A stretch of DNA of 64,000 nucleotides from Lunularia cruciata (taxonomy: Eukaryota > Streptophyta > Marchantiopsida > Lunulariales > Lunulariaceae): contig OX419756.1 in the NCBI GenBank assembly GCA_948567375.1, positions 65,698,552 to 65,762,551 of the forward strand, written 5' to 3'. Shown in pieces: positions 43,950 through 56,199 of this stretch. Under the pieces are notes generated by a model that had not been told where the DNA came from, did no database searches, and worked only from the letters and a program-made list of their open reading frames with translations. Made by a program: the position numbers and the translations under genes. Within the stretch, counting starts at the first letter, position 1. Each line of letters starts with the position of its first letter.

Positions 43950-46900
43950 TGTGGTACCAACATTTTTCAATTTTGATGAGTTTTAAAGAAGTGTATAGTT
44001 GAAGTTAAATTGAAGTCAAATGACAAAGAAAGGAGAAGAATAATGTGTTTGGGTCAAACCTAAAGAAGTTGACTTTGTGTCAAGGAAGAAAAAGACTCAA
44101 ATCAAAGAATCATGTGTTTGGGTCAGACCCAAAGAAGTTGACTTCATATCAAGGATGAAAAAAACCCAAATCAGACTTGATAGATGTTAGATCTGAAGTA
44201 AGGATACTTCACCTCAAGATGATCAACCAAACACAAAGAAATTATAACAACTTTTCTTCGAGCCAACCAGTCAAGAAAGTACACTTTAGAAAATAGTTGA
44301 GTTGTAAGAAGGATAAAATTGAGAGTGACAATAGTAACATATGTAAAAGGTGTGAGTATCAAGTGAAGATCAACTAAAGAATGACCACACATCTTAATGC
44401 TATAAGGTTAAGACTTTGTCATGGAAATTCCAAAAAGTCAAGAAGATATCTGGTTCCTCCCAATAGTTGTGAAGGGCGGTAGGAAGAGTTCCTCACATGC
44501 AATGAGGAACCATGTGATTAGGAGGTTGGATGTAGTAGCAAGGTTTGAAATCTTGAGTAGACTTTAGATCACATTTTTGACCTGGAATTGGAACTTGAGT
44601 TTTCTAGGGTTCATGGCAAAGATTGCTACCAGTTATTGTGAGGATGGTCCCAAAATGGAGCAAAAGAGAGGCAATTTGGCTCAATGAATAGAGTTGAATT
44701 GAAGATTAGTCTGGGGGAAGGAAGATGGAGATACGGCCAAAGTCGTCTTCTATTGGAAGGGTGAGTTTTTGGAAGAAATTGTAGAGGTGAGGAATTCCTT
44801 CAACACTCCTTGCACCAACAATAGATATAAGGTGGATAAATATTGGGATCCAATGAGGTGAGGTATTATTGGGGCACTAATGGTGATATTCAAACTAGAG
44901 CAAACCACATATGTGACAAAGAACTAGGCAGTATTCTTCCATCAGATGTTTGCAAGAGAAAAGGTGAATTGGATGAAGTGCTTTCATTAGTGGACAAACC
45001 AAATGATCATAAATTGGAGGATGGATATATTTCCCCACTACTTCACATCATTTGTAGCATATTTTAATTTGGGTTTAAACTTGCTGACATTGGAGGAGAA
45101 ATAAAAATTGATTTATCCTTTCCATCCAGATCTACATCAAGAGGTGGATGCAAATGAGCACCATTATATCATGCAAATCCAAGGGAGTGCTTTGAACACT
45201 TTGACAAGAAGGGATATGAGAAGATAGTGGCAATGGCCATTTTGAAGATGAAGAAGCGGAATGGATCCAAAGAGGTGGTGTCACCTATTCAACCACAGAA
45301 GACAAGAAGATTGAACCCAAGGTGCAAGGTAGCGGTGATGGACTTGTCTTTGGGAACAGAATCTGATGGTGAGGGTGAGTCCAAGGGAGGAGACTTAGAA
45401 GAGGAAGAAGATGAACTCATGCTACAGAGAAGGGAATCAAGCAAGAGTGATGGAGAGGCCAAGGTCCAATAGTGGGTGGATAAAGTGGTTGAAGAAGAGG
45501 ATAAGGAGTTTTATGCACAGATTGCATGCATGGAAGGCAAAGACAATCAGTACTTGGAGTTGGCCAAAGAAGATATTCCGGAGGAGAAGAAAGAGGAGCC
45601 AGCCTTGGTGTTTATGAGAGGAGTAAGGTCAAAGAGGGACTACAATCTGCAATTGTAAGACTGAGAGAAAGTGAAGGCAGCTTGGATGAAATCAGTTTGA
45701 AGGTGAGACAATCAGGACTTTGGAGTAAGGGCACCAGTAGAAGAATCACTTACCAAGGCCAAAGAAAGAGAATTGGATGAAGCTTTTTGAAGAGTGAGTT
45801 ATCTATCAAAAGTTATCATTTGTTTGTCATTTGCTTGTAGAATTGTAGAAGAAAGAAGAAGGAGATACAACAAGATCATCTTGAAGTAATGGCTGAGCTG
45901 AAAGTAGTGAAGTACTTGAGTAAAGAAGTACAAGGATGAAGGAGAAGTTAACCCAAAGAAAAGAGGTAGCCAAAGAACTTTGGGTGGATTTGATACTCCA
46001 AAAGAAGACCTTAGGTAACTTGGCAGGAGGGTCTCTCCCATATTTAAAAAAGCATGGGAGAGATCTTGAATGTCAAGCCAAAGAAGTAGAGAATTAGAGG
46101 GCAACATTCAAGAAGTTGACGAGTGAATTTGATGAAGCACAACTTGAAGTGATACATTTGAAGGCCATTTCATTTGTAATGGAGCAAGAGTTGGATAGCT
46201 TAAGATCAAGTGCATTGGAGAAAGATCAAACATGGCAAAGGAAGTTGATGAGTACAAATCAAGAAGAAGAGAGGTTGCAAGATTTGGTAAGGAGCACAAA
46301 AGCCCAAGTTGCTTATTATATGGAGGAGAAGAAGACATTGAAGGCGGAGTATGAAGAAAAATGTATTATGACAAGTTGAAGGTGGAAAGAACTCATGGTA
46401 TACATCAGAATCAGTAGGAGAGATCATAGGAGCAATAAAGGCAATGTTGAGTACTAAAGCTGAGGTAAAGTTGGAGGAAGTGAAATTGCATGAATTAAAA
46501 TTGTTAGTATGAGAGAAAAGGAAGAGAAGAGTGAAGGAGCTAGATATGAATAATCTTTTGATTTGTTTAAGAGAGAGTGTAGATAGAAAGATGTTAGAAG
46601 TAGGAGACAATGTGAGTCTCACATCAGATTTGGTTAGATTAGAGTTGGATAGACTTTGCAATAGAATGAAGGAAGAAATCAAATCCAAAGTAGTTGAGGT
46701 AGGAGTGCATGTGTTTTTGGGTGAGTTACTTGAGTTCCTTGATGTAGTTAGAACAAAGAAGGAAGAAGTAGTTAGATTAAAGATGATTTCAATTTCAATT
46801 TAGATTGAAGATAGGATAAAAATAGAAGAAGATGTAAAAGTAGTAGATGAACCCAAAGTGCATGATATGATTGAATTACATTGGGTGTAGAAGCCAAAGT

Positions 46901-47698
46901 AGAGGTAGACATTGGATTGGATTAGTAACAAATTTGAGATTTGAAGAGGTAGATATGAAGAAATGGAGTGATACTTCAGATTTGCAAGTTGGCAAAGTAG
47001 CAATTGAAGTGGTTTAAGTAGTTAGATAATTATTGAGTGCAAGGCCTATTTAAAGGAGGCATACATAGTGTTATATTTTTTTCAATATTGTAATCTTGAA
47101 GTTAAGTAAAGCAAAGTTTTGTAACTCAATGCTCATCATTTCAGTTTAATTCCAAGTGTCAATCCTATGTGTGTGTTTGTGAGCATTGAGAGAAGTTCAA
47201 ATTGCAATCAATGAGTGTTAGATGTTGGATTCTGCAAAGTTGATGTTCATTTTGTGTGTTGGATCCTAAGTAGAGTGCAATAGATACAATGCCTTGACAA
47301 ATATGAGAATTGTAGTGTTGGTAGTATCTTGTAGTTGTGATCACAAAGCTAGATTGATGCAAAACAATTTGATTGAGGAAGTTGAGCTTTCAATAGAAGG
47401 ATGGAACACAATTTTGAGGTGAAGTAACCTTCTTTGGGATAATTGAATCATCACAATCAATATCAATTTTGAAAGATTTGATGAATTGTGATTATGGGTG
47501 TTGTGATTTGTGACAAGATTGAAAATTGAGCACTTGTTACTCTCTTCTGGGTTTGGTTTCTACCCAAGAGATTAAAGAAGCAATCAAGAAGAACTGATTT
47601 ATTACTTTCACTTTGTATTTGACCATTTTTGACCAGTATCATTGTGGGAATGAATTATTAATTTATTGATTACTCCAAAAGTGGGACTTGCTGTCACA
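43950..47698 (+). repeat. Family 4 LTR, plus orientation, full length but diverged
   Basis: From TGTGGTACCAACATTTTTCA to TTGCTGTCACA, about 3.75 kb, the same length as the LTRs at 48415 and 59060. A primer site and gag start follow, so it is a 5' LTR. It holds remnants of the LTR-encoded protein on the plus strand. Divergence is much higher than between the two LTRs of the 48415 element. Confidence 0.88.
44843..46920 (+). pseudogene. LTR-encoded protein, decayed plus-strand copy
   Basis: Colinear fragments of the Family 4 LTR protein: 44843-45067 (N-terminal region), 45227-45472 with KKRNGSKEVVSPIQPQKTRR and an acidic EEEDELML run, coiled-coil pieces at 46116-46379 (VMEQELDSLRSSALEKDQTW) and 46531-46803, and a trace of the terminal EVDIGLD near 46910. 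Stops and frameshifts break it. It shows that the frame is an old component of the LTR and not a recent capture by one element. Confidence 0.6.
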
Positions 47699-47705
47699 TG
47701 ATTTT

Positions 47706-47726
47706 TGGCACTGCTGCCAAGGATAC
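47706..47726 (+). other. Decayed primer-binding site, Family 4
   Basis: TGGCACTGCTGCCAAGGATA lies seven bases after the LTR end and corresponds to TGGCGCCGCTGCCGGGGATA at 59031-59051, with CpG-type losses. Confidence 0.75.
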
Positions 47727-47902
47727 AAATCTTGGGAGTGGAAGAATACAAAGCCAAATCCTAAACTAATCCTTCAACAAAAATAAATGTCTGCATTGAG
47801 AGAAAAATGGGGAGAGAGGGCTTGTAGACAAACTTTACAACATGTAGAAGAAGAACATCGAAAGAGCCATTGACTAACAAAGAATTTGAGGAGGCGTTGG
47901 AC
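47727..47902 (+). pseudogene. Family 4 gag start, truncated
   Basis: ATG at 47787 opens MSALREKWGERACRQTLQ, matching the gag start at 58970 (minus) of the large element. The frame ends after about 25 codons and the sequence is cut at 47903 by a Family 3 LTR fragment. Confidence 0.7.
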
Positions 47903-48198
47903 TATGAGCCAGCTTGTCTATCACTTAGGGTGAACCTTTGGTGGCTATTACGGTAGTGCACTATGGACTAAAAAGGGAAGGAACCCCAACACCATCATCT
48001 CTTCCAAGGCTAACACTCCAAGACTCAAGACATTGCTCACTAGAGAACTCAATGAGAGAGAAATAATTGCAAATGAAAGGATGATGAGTACATCCTCACC
48101 TCCTATTTATATACTTGTGAAATAGTTATGCACTAAAGTTACTATTTACCACAATAACTCAATTTATTAGGCTAAAAGTCAAGTAAAGTCAAAAATAT
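47903..48198 (-). repeat. Family 3 LTR fragment
   Basis: 296 bp matching the first part (plus-strand sense) of the LTR at 36008, starting TATGAGCCAGCTTGTCTATC and truncated at AAAGTCAAAAATA, where a Family 4 LTR begins. Confidence 0.85.
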
Positions 48199-48414
48199 TG
48201 TGGTACCCACATTTTTTGTTTTTTTAGTTTCTGTGTGATTTTGAAGAAGAAGTGTATAGACAAAGTCATATTGAACCCAAATGGCATTGGAAGGAGAAGA
48301 ATACGGATTTCAGGTTGAAATCCAAAGTAATGTGACTTTGAGTCCGAAGCAAAGTACTTGGATCAGAACTGGCCAAGAGAGACCCGAAATAAGGGGACTT
48401 TGTCTTGGGGTGAT
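48199..48414 (+). repeat. Family 4 LTR fragment, plus orientation
   Basis: Starts TGTGGTACCCACATTTTTTG and continues 216 bp in LTR 5' sequence before the large element begins at 48415 in the opposite orientation. Confidence 0.85.
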
Positions 48415-49082
48415 TGTGACAACCCGGCAAATATCACTTTTGCGGTAATTGGGTAAGTAAAGTTCATTTCCACAGAGATACAAGTCAGAATTGGTCAAAT
48501 ACAAAGTCAAAGTAACAATTGCAGTTCTTCTTGGTTGCATCTTTAATCTCTCAGGTAGAAACCACACCCAGAAGAGAGTAACAAGCACTAACTCGTAGTC
48601 TTGTCATGAATTCACACTCCTTAATCACAAATCCTTCAATTCTTTCCAAACAATCTTGATTGTGATGATTAAGGCTCTCCCAAAAACGGCACTTCACTGC
48701 AAAACAGCTTCACCTCAGAAGTGTGTTCCACCCCTCCACTGAAGGCACAACTTCCTTGATTGAAATTGCTTCACATCAACTTCACATTGCACTCCCAAAT
48801 GCAGAATACTACCAACACTACAATTCCTCTCAGATCTGTCAAGGCATTGCTTCGATTGCACTTCACTTAAGATCAAACACACAAAATGAAGATCAAGGCT
48901 GCGGAATCCAACATCCAACAAACACACTGACTTGCACTTTGAATTTCTCCAAACATTCACAAACATAGACACGAAGTTGATACTCGGAATCAAGCTCAAG
49001 CAACGAGCACTGCTTCACAGCACTTCGCTTTATCTATTCTCAGAAATAATGAGCACTGAACAACAAATCTCTGCAAATGCCA

Positions 49083-49093
49083 CTCTTAAATAG
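49083..49093 (-). promoter_or_regulatory. Probable TATA box of the Family 4 3' LTR
   Basis: CTATTTAAGAG on the minus strand, about 115 bp after the LTR-encoded frame stops. The same element is conserved in every Family 4 LTR here, for example 59685-59695. Confidence 0.6.
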
Positions 49094-49208
49094 TGAAGCA
49101 ATCGACAGTTCTAACAACTATACCGTTCTACAACAACTGTTCTAACCTACAAATCCGAAATGACAATGCACCTCTTCATATCTGCCCCTTCAAATCTCAA
49201 ATCGGTTA

Positions 49209-51796
49209 CTAATCCGATCCGATGTCTACTTCTTCCTTGGCTTTCAAACCCGACCCCGAAGTAACTTTACTTCCCAATATTCTTTCCTCGGGTTTCACAT
49301 CTCCTACATCTTCTACCAGATCCAACAATTCTCTTTCCTGATCTGAAATTGCACTAGTGGGTAATCTATCTAACTCTTCATCCTTCGACACACTCTTCTC
49401 TAATGTCTCTGAGGGCAACTCCGAAGACATTTGGATTCCTATGTTATCTACTTCAGGTTTTGCCTTAACATCCTGCCGAAGCTTTTCTAACTCTATTTTC
49501 ACTAAGTCTAATCTAATTGAAATATTGTCTTCTACTTCTAAGATCTTCCTATCTACACGAGTTTTGAGACTAATTAACAAGGCATTCAAATCAGTGTCCT
49601 TCTCTTGTCTTTGCCTCGTCTCCTGCACCAACAACTTCAACTCGTGCAGTCGCGCTTCTTCAATTCAAACGTTGGCTTTTGTACTTAACATTGCGTTCAC
49701 TCTGAGGACTATTTCCTTCAATGGCTCCAATCTTGTCTTTCATTCTCGTTCCAGATCTGCAAGCTATTCCTCTCTGTACATTGCCAACTCTTCTTTGAAC
49801 TCGGCCTTCACCGCTTCCTTCTCTTTCTCCTTCTGTACAACTTTCTCTTCCTGATTACGAAGTAATTCTCATAATCTCTCTTCTTCTCTATACCGCACAG
49901 ACAACTCTCTTTGCCAGAGTTGCTTCTTCTCCTCCATACTCTCCATCACTTGATTGAGCTCTTGGTCCTTTGATGCTACCCTCGCCATAGCATGGATAAG
50001 CTCTACTCTTGAATCAACAAACTGTTGCTCAAGATTTTGTGCTCCGCTACCTGTCTCTCCCTTGCGATGTCACTCTTCCTCACAAGATCCTCTTGATAAC
50101 TCACTTCTCTCTTCAGGTCTTTGATTACCTGACTTCTCTCTATTGCTTCCGCTTGCAGTACTTCTCTCTCTTCCTCACCTCGGGTTACACTCTTCTTCAA
50201 CTCCGAGTTCTCTTCTTCTAATCTTGATAAGACCTGCAAAACAGTTTTTACCTCTGGACAAGTAGACTGCATCTCCTTCTTCTTCTATTCCAACTTCACC
50301 AACAGCGGGCACACTACTTCTTGCAGGTAATCTACTCCATTACTGGCAACTTCTTCCTCCCACGGAGTAGTCTCTCTTCTCTCTTTGTGTTCTCCCGATA
50401 CTCGCCTTCTTCTCTGGAGTCTTTGTATCGGAATCAACGCTTCACTACCCAAGCTTTCTTCTACCTCTTCCTTCACTCTACTCGGCCCCGCTTCACACTT
50501 CGCCTTACGTCTCAAGCGAACTCCTTGCTGTACTGCAATCTTCTTCTCCTCTAGCGCCGCATTGTCTTCGGCTTCTACTTGGGCTTGCACTTCTTCTTTG
50601 TATTCTTCAGCCACTGGTGCCAAGGTCATTTCTCCACCGTCTTCATTGTCACTGCTAGTATCTCCACTCTGTAGTGTCAACTCAGGTTCCTCCTCATGTT
50701 CCGAGTCCTCCGTTTTGAGCTTGGCTTCTCCTTCTGAGTCTTCATCTTCTGACTCAATCACCACCATCCCTCGCCCCGGGTTATTTTTCTGCACCTTCCG
50801 AGGTTTCTTGTTTTCTTCAGCTTCTGCTTGCTGAGTTCTCTTCTTTGTCGGGGTACTTACCACGACCTCCACGTTTTTCCTTGTCTTTGCATAGTAGTTG
50901 TCCGTGCTCCGGATTTGGAGAATGTATTGCTGCTCCTCCGCGTCGACTTCTCTTCTCAAGTCAAGATGGAAATGAGACACCATTCTATTGTGCTCCGCCA
51001 AATTGAGCAAATTCAACCCGAGGTAGAAATGTGCTGCAAATGGTACGATGTAGTATGGAGGCGACTTATCTCGCAGATTCCACACCATCTGCCTTGTTCT
51101 CCCGTGAAAGCACCTTGCCCAATTGATTGGTTCTCTTGCAAATAACTTGTGAAAGAACACCGCTTGGTGCTTCATCACATAAGTGTTTCTCTCCGGCTTC
51201 AGGATGGCCATTAGTGCACTCACAATTCCTCTCCTCACAGGGTCTTTGTAGCTCTCAACTTTGTACCCATTCTTTGTTCTCTTTGACAAGAAGGCATCTC
51301 TCACCTCCTGCGTTTCTTGGGCTATCTCTCCTTTCCCCAAGAATGTGGCTCCCTGCTCCAAACCTGCCTCCTTCTCGAGTACGAGTCTCCAATTTGACTC
51401 TATCCAGCAAGCCGGATTTCCTCTCTTCCCTTCTTCCTCGGGACCATCGAGACATTTACTCTTGATGATTTCTGTCATGAATCATGGAAAACTTACGTTC
51501 CAATTCCATGCCAGAAAAGTGATCCAAAGTCGGCTCAAGACTTTGATCCTCGCTACTACATCTATTCTCCAAATTGCATGATTTCTCACTACAAATTTAG
51601 AGTCTTTCTTCCCTCCTCCCATCTCTTCTGCTTTCTTACTGTCTCTCAATTTCTCTCTCGCGACTTCTCCCTTGCGCACTAACCCAAGTACAACTCTATT
51701 TCCCTTTCCCTGATCACCTGCAAGACAACTTCTCAACAGCAAAGGAAAATTGCTCGACATTTTGTTGTTGCAATTTTGATTTTTATAGAGTTGCAC
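49209..51796 (-). CDS. LTR-encoded protein, 3' LTR copy (interrupted)
   Basis: A minus-strand frame of about 860 codons. 51796-51482 is the N-terminus (MSSNFPLLLRS, GLVRKGEVAREKLRD). After one stop comes 51478-50285 (397 codons) with a globular part (VSALMAILKPERNTYVMKHQ, INWARCFHGRTRQMVWNL, FAAHFYLGLNLLNLAE), a basic patch and an acidic region (ESEDEDSEGEAKLKTE). A stop at 50285 (Gln in the other LTR) and two stops shared by both LTRs interrupt the coiled coil. The tail 49640-49209 ends AKEEVDIGSD. No catalytic motif is seen. The region around INWARCFH weakly recalls plant transposon-associated domains. In the genomic RNA it would be the last ORF, carried by the 3' LTR. Confidence 0.7.
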
Positions 51797-52173
51797 TTCT
51801 TCGTCTTCCGTCGCTTTGAGTTTCTACCGAGAAATCACACCTCCTGCATGCACCTATCACTATCAATCAACCTTCGTGCGTATGAGCCGCCAGTTTTGAA
51901 ACGGCCCCTTCTTTAATTTCTCACCCCGATAAAAGGTTGTTAGACTGTCTTTGCCTCAGGTTGAGCTCCCCCCGATCCGAAGACAATTTACTTTGGATTG
52001 TATGCTGACACGACATTTCCAAGTACTTTGCCTTATGACCCAAAGTCACTTTACTTCGGGTTTCATCCCGAAGACAATTTTCTTTGCCTTCTTCGGCCAT
52101 ACAGGCGCAATCCGACTTCTCTATACACTTCTTTTCCTTTATTTTGAAAAAAACAAAAAATGTGGGCACCACA

Positions 52174-52186
52174 TACCCCCTCCCTC
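52174..52186 (-). other. Polypurine tract, Family 4
   Basis: GAGGGAGGGGGTA on the minus strand directly before the LTR start TGTGGTGCC. The integrase frame reads into it (FEGGG). Confidence 0.85.
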
Positions 52187-53630
52187 AAATGTGAGCGTCC
52201 CCGCGAACATAGACCTTGGGTGTCTTAGAAACTTCCGAGTCTATGGTCCAATATCTCCGAACTCTCCACCCGCTTACTCGAGTGGCAAAAGGATTACCTT
52301 CCAAATCGACGAGTTGCATACGTCCATTTTTATAAAGATGAAGAACTCAATAGGGACCCATCCATCTCAAATGCAACTTGCCTGGAAAAAATATTCGGCG
52401 ATTGTCATATAACAAAACCAAATCCCCTTCTCGTACAGTCATAGGCTTGATTCTCTGATCGTGCCTGAATTTCCTCTGTGCTTGTACGTCTTTCATGGGT
52501 TGCATTGCATCGTCTCTTTTCTCTTCTAACCACATCAGTTGATGAATCCGAAGATCCTGACTTTCCTCTTCCGACATTTGTTCTTCGCACAAAACCCGAT
52601 ATGTCGGAACTTCAAATTCAACTGGCAGTATGGGATGCAAGCCATATGTCAAGAAGTATGGGGATTGTTTGGTTGTAATCTTCTCTGTTGTTCAATATGC
52701 CCACAACGCGGCTGGTAATTTCGTATCCCAGTCATAGGCATAATTGACAGTCACCTTATTCAAAATTTTACAAAGTAACCCATTTGCTTTTTCCGTTAAG
52801 CCATTTGCTTTTGGGTTATAAGGAGTCATCTTCCGATGTTTAATCTGAAAATACTTGGTTAACGCCTCCATTACCGAGTTCAAAAAATGTGTTCCTCGGT
52901 CGCTGACCAATTCCAGAGGACACCCATATTGGGAGATGATGTTTCACAAGAAAAATTCCGCCACAGTTTTAGCATCATCTCTGCGAGTTGCTTCCGCTTC
53001 CACCATCTTGGTAGCATAGTCAATGCAAACCAAAATGTAGCGCTTTCTTGTGACTCGGGTCACTGGTTGAATGGGACCCACAAAATCAATCCCCCATTTC
53101 TCAAATGGGGCCAAAGGCAAAATTGGTCTCAAAGGCCATTGAGAAGTAGCCGTCGGCTTCCCCGTTCTCTGACACACATCATGGCTTTGGATATGAGCAT
53201 GTACATCTTTGTACATTGTAGGCCACCAATACCCTGCCAAAAGAATTTTCTTTACCGTATTCTTCAGAGCATAGTGTCCTCCCGATGCCTCGGAGTGTAA
53301 AGATTCAATTACTCCTCCTACTTTGTATGACTCCAAGCATCGCCGAAGTACTTCGTCTTTGCACATCTTAAATAAAATGATGTGTTTAAGCTGGTACGGC
53401 CCCATTTTCCTGAGAAAGACTGCCCGCTGTTCCGGATCCATCCCCTCATGACAATGGAGAGTATTCATATAATTATATTCATCTGCATACCTCGTACTTC
53501 TCATTGCTGATAAGTGATACAACTCTTCGTCAGGGAACCAATCGTCAATTTCCCACTCCTGGTCTTGAGTTTCTAAAGTGGACAGGAAGTTCGCATTCGA
53601 ATGCAAAGCTCCCTTCCTCACTTGTACAGT
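52187..53630 (-). pseudogene. Family 4 integrase
   Basis: 53621-52944 holds the zinc-binding region (HSEASGGHYALKNTVKK, with SHDVC where CxxC is usual, so one Cys is lost) and the core with first Asp in WGIDFVGP (53085-53087). After a stop, 52910-52692 gives the second Asp in LVSDRGTHF (52899-52901) and Glu in NGLTEKAN (52791-52793), 35 residues apart. Another stop precedes 52652-52347 with the C-terminal fold (VREGDLVLLYDNRR). The frame then continues to the purine tract. The catalytic triad is intact. About three stops inactivate it. No chromodomain. Confidence 0.9.
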
Positions 53631-55370
53631 TTACGTGAACTCTTGTAATAACAAGATCCATCTTGCAATTTGTCCCAATAAATCTACCTTCTTGACCAGA
53701 TGTTGCAATGCATAATGGTCAACATAGAAGACAAACTCATACCCCAACAAATAATGATGAAATTTCTTGCAGGCATACACCATTCCGAGTGCTTCTCTTT
53801 TAGTTGTCGAATAGTTCTTTTCAGAAATTGAAAGTTGTCGGCTGGCATAATACACCGGGTAGTCCTTCTTCTTCTCGTCCTTCTGACTTAAGACAACCCT
53901 GATGGCCATGGACAAAGTGTCCACATACACATGAAAAGGGACGTCCCAATTCGGGGCCCTCGTGACTGGTGCTTCAACCAGTTTCTTCTTCAACACCTGG
54001 AAAGCTTCTTCTTGATGTGCTTCCCATAGATAGTCTTCGGATTTCTTCAGAAGCTTTGTAAGTGGTGCAGCAAGCACTGCATAGTTTGACACAAAGCGTC
54101 TATAATATCCGACATGTCCCAAGAAGGCTCTCAGCTCCCGGATGTTCTTCGGGGATTCCAAAGCTATGATTATCTTAACCTTCTCAACATCGACTTCAAT
54201 ACCTCGGCTTGACACCCGATGCCCCAAAATAATTCCCTCCTTCATGGCAAAGAAGCATTTCTCCGGGTGTAATGACAAGCCGGCAAAATGACACCTTTCA
54301 AACGTTTGGCAAAGGTAATCTATATGTACATCTCTTTGCCCACACACACAAAAGTCATCAATAAAAACTTTGACAAATTTGCGCAGGAAATCCTTGAAGA
54401 TCAAATTCATCATCCGCTGGAAAGTAGCGGGAGCATTACACAACCCAAAGGGCATTTGATTGTAAGCAAAAGTGCCCCAGTCAGTTGTGAATGTAGTTTT
54501 ATCCTTGTCTTCTTCTCAAATGGATACTTGATTGTACCCTGAAAATACATCAAGAAAACTATAACAAGGATGCCCAACTACCTGATCTAAAATTGTATTG
54601 GTAAAAGGCAAGGGATGATGATCTTTCCTTGTAATTGCGTTCAATTTTCGGAAGTCTTGGCACACTCGGATCTTCCCTATTTTCTTCTTCGAGACAATGA
54701 TAATGGGGGAGACCCATTCACTGCTTAAGACAAGGAAGATGATTCCGGCCCCTAAGTACTTATCAATTTCATCTTTCACCAAAAGTGAGTACTTCGGGTT
54801 CAGGTGGTATTTTTGCTGCCAAACCGGAACTGCACCTTCAACCAAATCAATCCGATGTTCTCTGAATTCTTGTGGAATACCCGGCATTTGATCAATCGAC
54901 CAGGCTAATACATTTTGGAACTCTATAAACAGGGCAGTGTATCCTGCTAACTCCTCCAAAGTAACTGTCTTTGAGATTTTAAAAATTTTTCCTTCAGTTA
55001 GTAACACCTCTTGACAGTCATCGGGGTTGATGACTCCTTCAACATGGCTTACTCGGCTTATCCCGAGGCGAGCGGCCATCAAACCTTCTTCCTCCAAGTC
55101 AGGTTCACCCGAGGTGAGGTCATATGGATCTTTGTCGTCAACCTCTACCTCGTAGCATTCCAAGTAATTAACTTGGACTTCTTCTTCGGATTTGTCTGAA
55201 GACAAAGACGATGAGTCTTCGGATTTTTCTTCCTCTTCTAACAAACTTGTTTCCCCAAGATGGGGAACCTTTGTCCAATTCATAGTCACCAGCTTCTGAT
55301 CTTTGGATGAAATGTCCTTGAATCTTAACTTCTGTTGATGCCAATTCACTACAACTCGGGCACTATACAA
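53631..55370 (-). pseudogene. Family 4 RT and RNase H
   Basis: 55370-54516 contains the linker with acidic repeats (EEEKSEDSSSLSSDKSEEE) and the RT fingers (SSEWVSPIIIVSKKK, FRKLNAITRKDHHPLPF, FLDVFSGYNQ). After a stop, 54455-53631 has MPFGLCNAPATFQRMM, the active site FIDD (54354-54365), the connection (GHVGYYRRFVSNYA) and RNase H (HVYVDTLSMAIRVVLSQ, then EKNYSTTKREALGMVYA). The first RNase H Asp is kept. One stop and the junction between the two frames are the only breaks seen. Confidence 0.9.
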
Positions 55371-56054
55371 CTAGGGTCTGCCGATCAACAGAGGGTAACC
55401 AGTTTTTGTCACTAGCCGCAACACGATGTAATTCAACTTGAAGGGTACTCCTCCAATGATCGTGGTAATGTTCAACAGCATGCCCAAGGGCCGTCTCCTG
55501 GTTTGGTCGGCAAACTTCAAAACTTGGGGTGTTGGTTCAAATGTATGATACTCGAGTCGATTTGCCGTATCTTTAGTCATGACATTCATCCCGGACCCAA
55601 AGTCAATGGGTATCGATGTGATCATGCATCCTACAATCTCTGCGTCTACCTTGGGAGATCCCAAATCTTCTTGTTCAATATGATAGATAGCAGGCAGGTT
55701 CTTCTTTGACATTGACCTCACCTTCTTGAGGGCCAAATTAAGCTGTCTCTTGTACAGCTTGTTATCTTCCCACAATTGCTTAAATGTAACATTGGCATTT
55801 GTGGTGGCCAAATCGGCTACAATATCATATTGGGGAACTCTTCCCAATTTGACCGTCTTTGTCTTCAGCTTTGGGTCCGAGGACTCTCCATGTTCCCTCT
55901 TGACTTCGGGACGCTTCAAAATGGTGACGGGCTTGCTGATGGCCTTAACCTGAGCTTCCTCAGGTAGGCCCACCTCGGCTTGGATCAGACCCTTTACTTT
56001 GGATCGGATGTCCGCCGGAAAAATTGGAGACTTTGTCTTTGTCTCTTCTTCCAA
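55371..56054 (-). pseudogene. Family 4 protease
   Basis: An open frame of 227 codons with Lys-rich linker, LPAIYHIEQEDLGSPK, then the active site IPIDFGSGMNVM, where the usual DGGS/DSGA reads DFGS, and the C-terminal signature GYPLLIGRP. The frame ends at a TAG that replaces the Trp usual after GRP, and RT continues in the same frame at 55370. The Phe after the catalytic Asp is unusual. Confidence 0.87.
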
Positions 56055-56195
56055 ACTCAGTTCCCGAGTCCTGAGTAATGCCTCCGTTAATTCTTTCTAC
56101 AAGGCTTTAGCTTTAGCTTTTGCGAGGATCTTTTCCTCCTTGGCCGAAAGAATGGCTTTTGGGCGCTGTCTCTTTGCCTTTCGGGAAGACGACGA

Positions 56196-56199
56196 GGTC
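56196..56199. repeat. GGTC duplication, left copy
   Basis: GGTC immediately before the Family 3 solo LTR, repeated at 56890-56893. Confidence 0.75.

Larger units (their letters stand above)
48415..52173 (-). repeat. Family 4 3' LTR (3.76 kb)
   Basis: TGTGACAACCC...GTGGGCACCACA on the plus strand; minus TGTGGTGCCC...GGTTGTCACA with TG/CA ends. It is colinear with 59060-62793 with a few percent difference. The TATA-like CTATTTAAGAG is at 49083-49093 (minus), just after the stop of the LTR-encoded frame, so the frame lies in U3. Confidence 0.93.

Noticed and set aside
50385-50834. Ser/Leu-rich plus-strand ORFs in Family 4 LTRs (also 34371-34784, 61164-61514, 35182-35475)
   Set aside because: They are exact antisense of the acidic and coiled-coil coding strand. 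Glu/Lys-rich codons give Ser/Leu/Phe-rich antisense frames.
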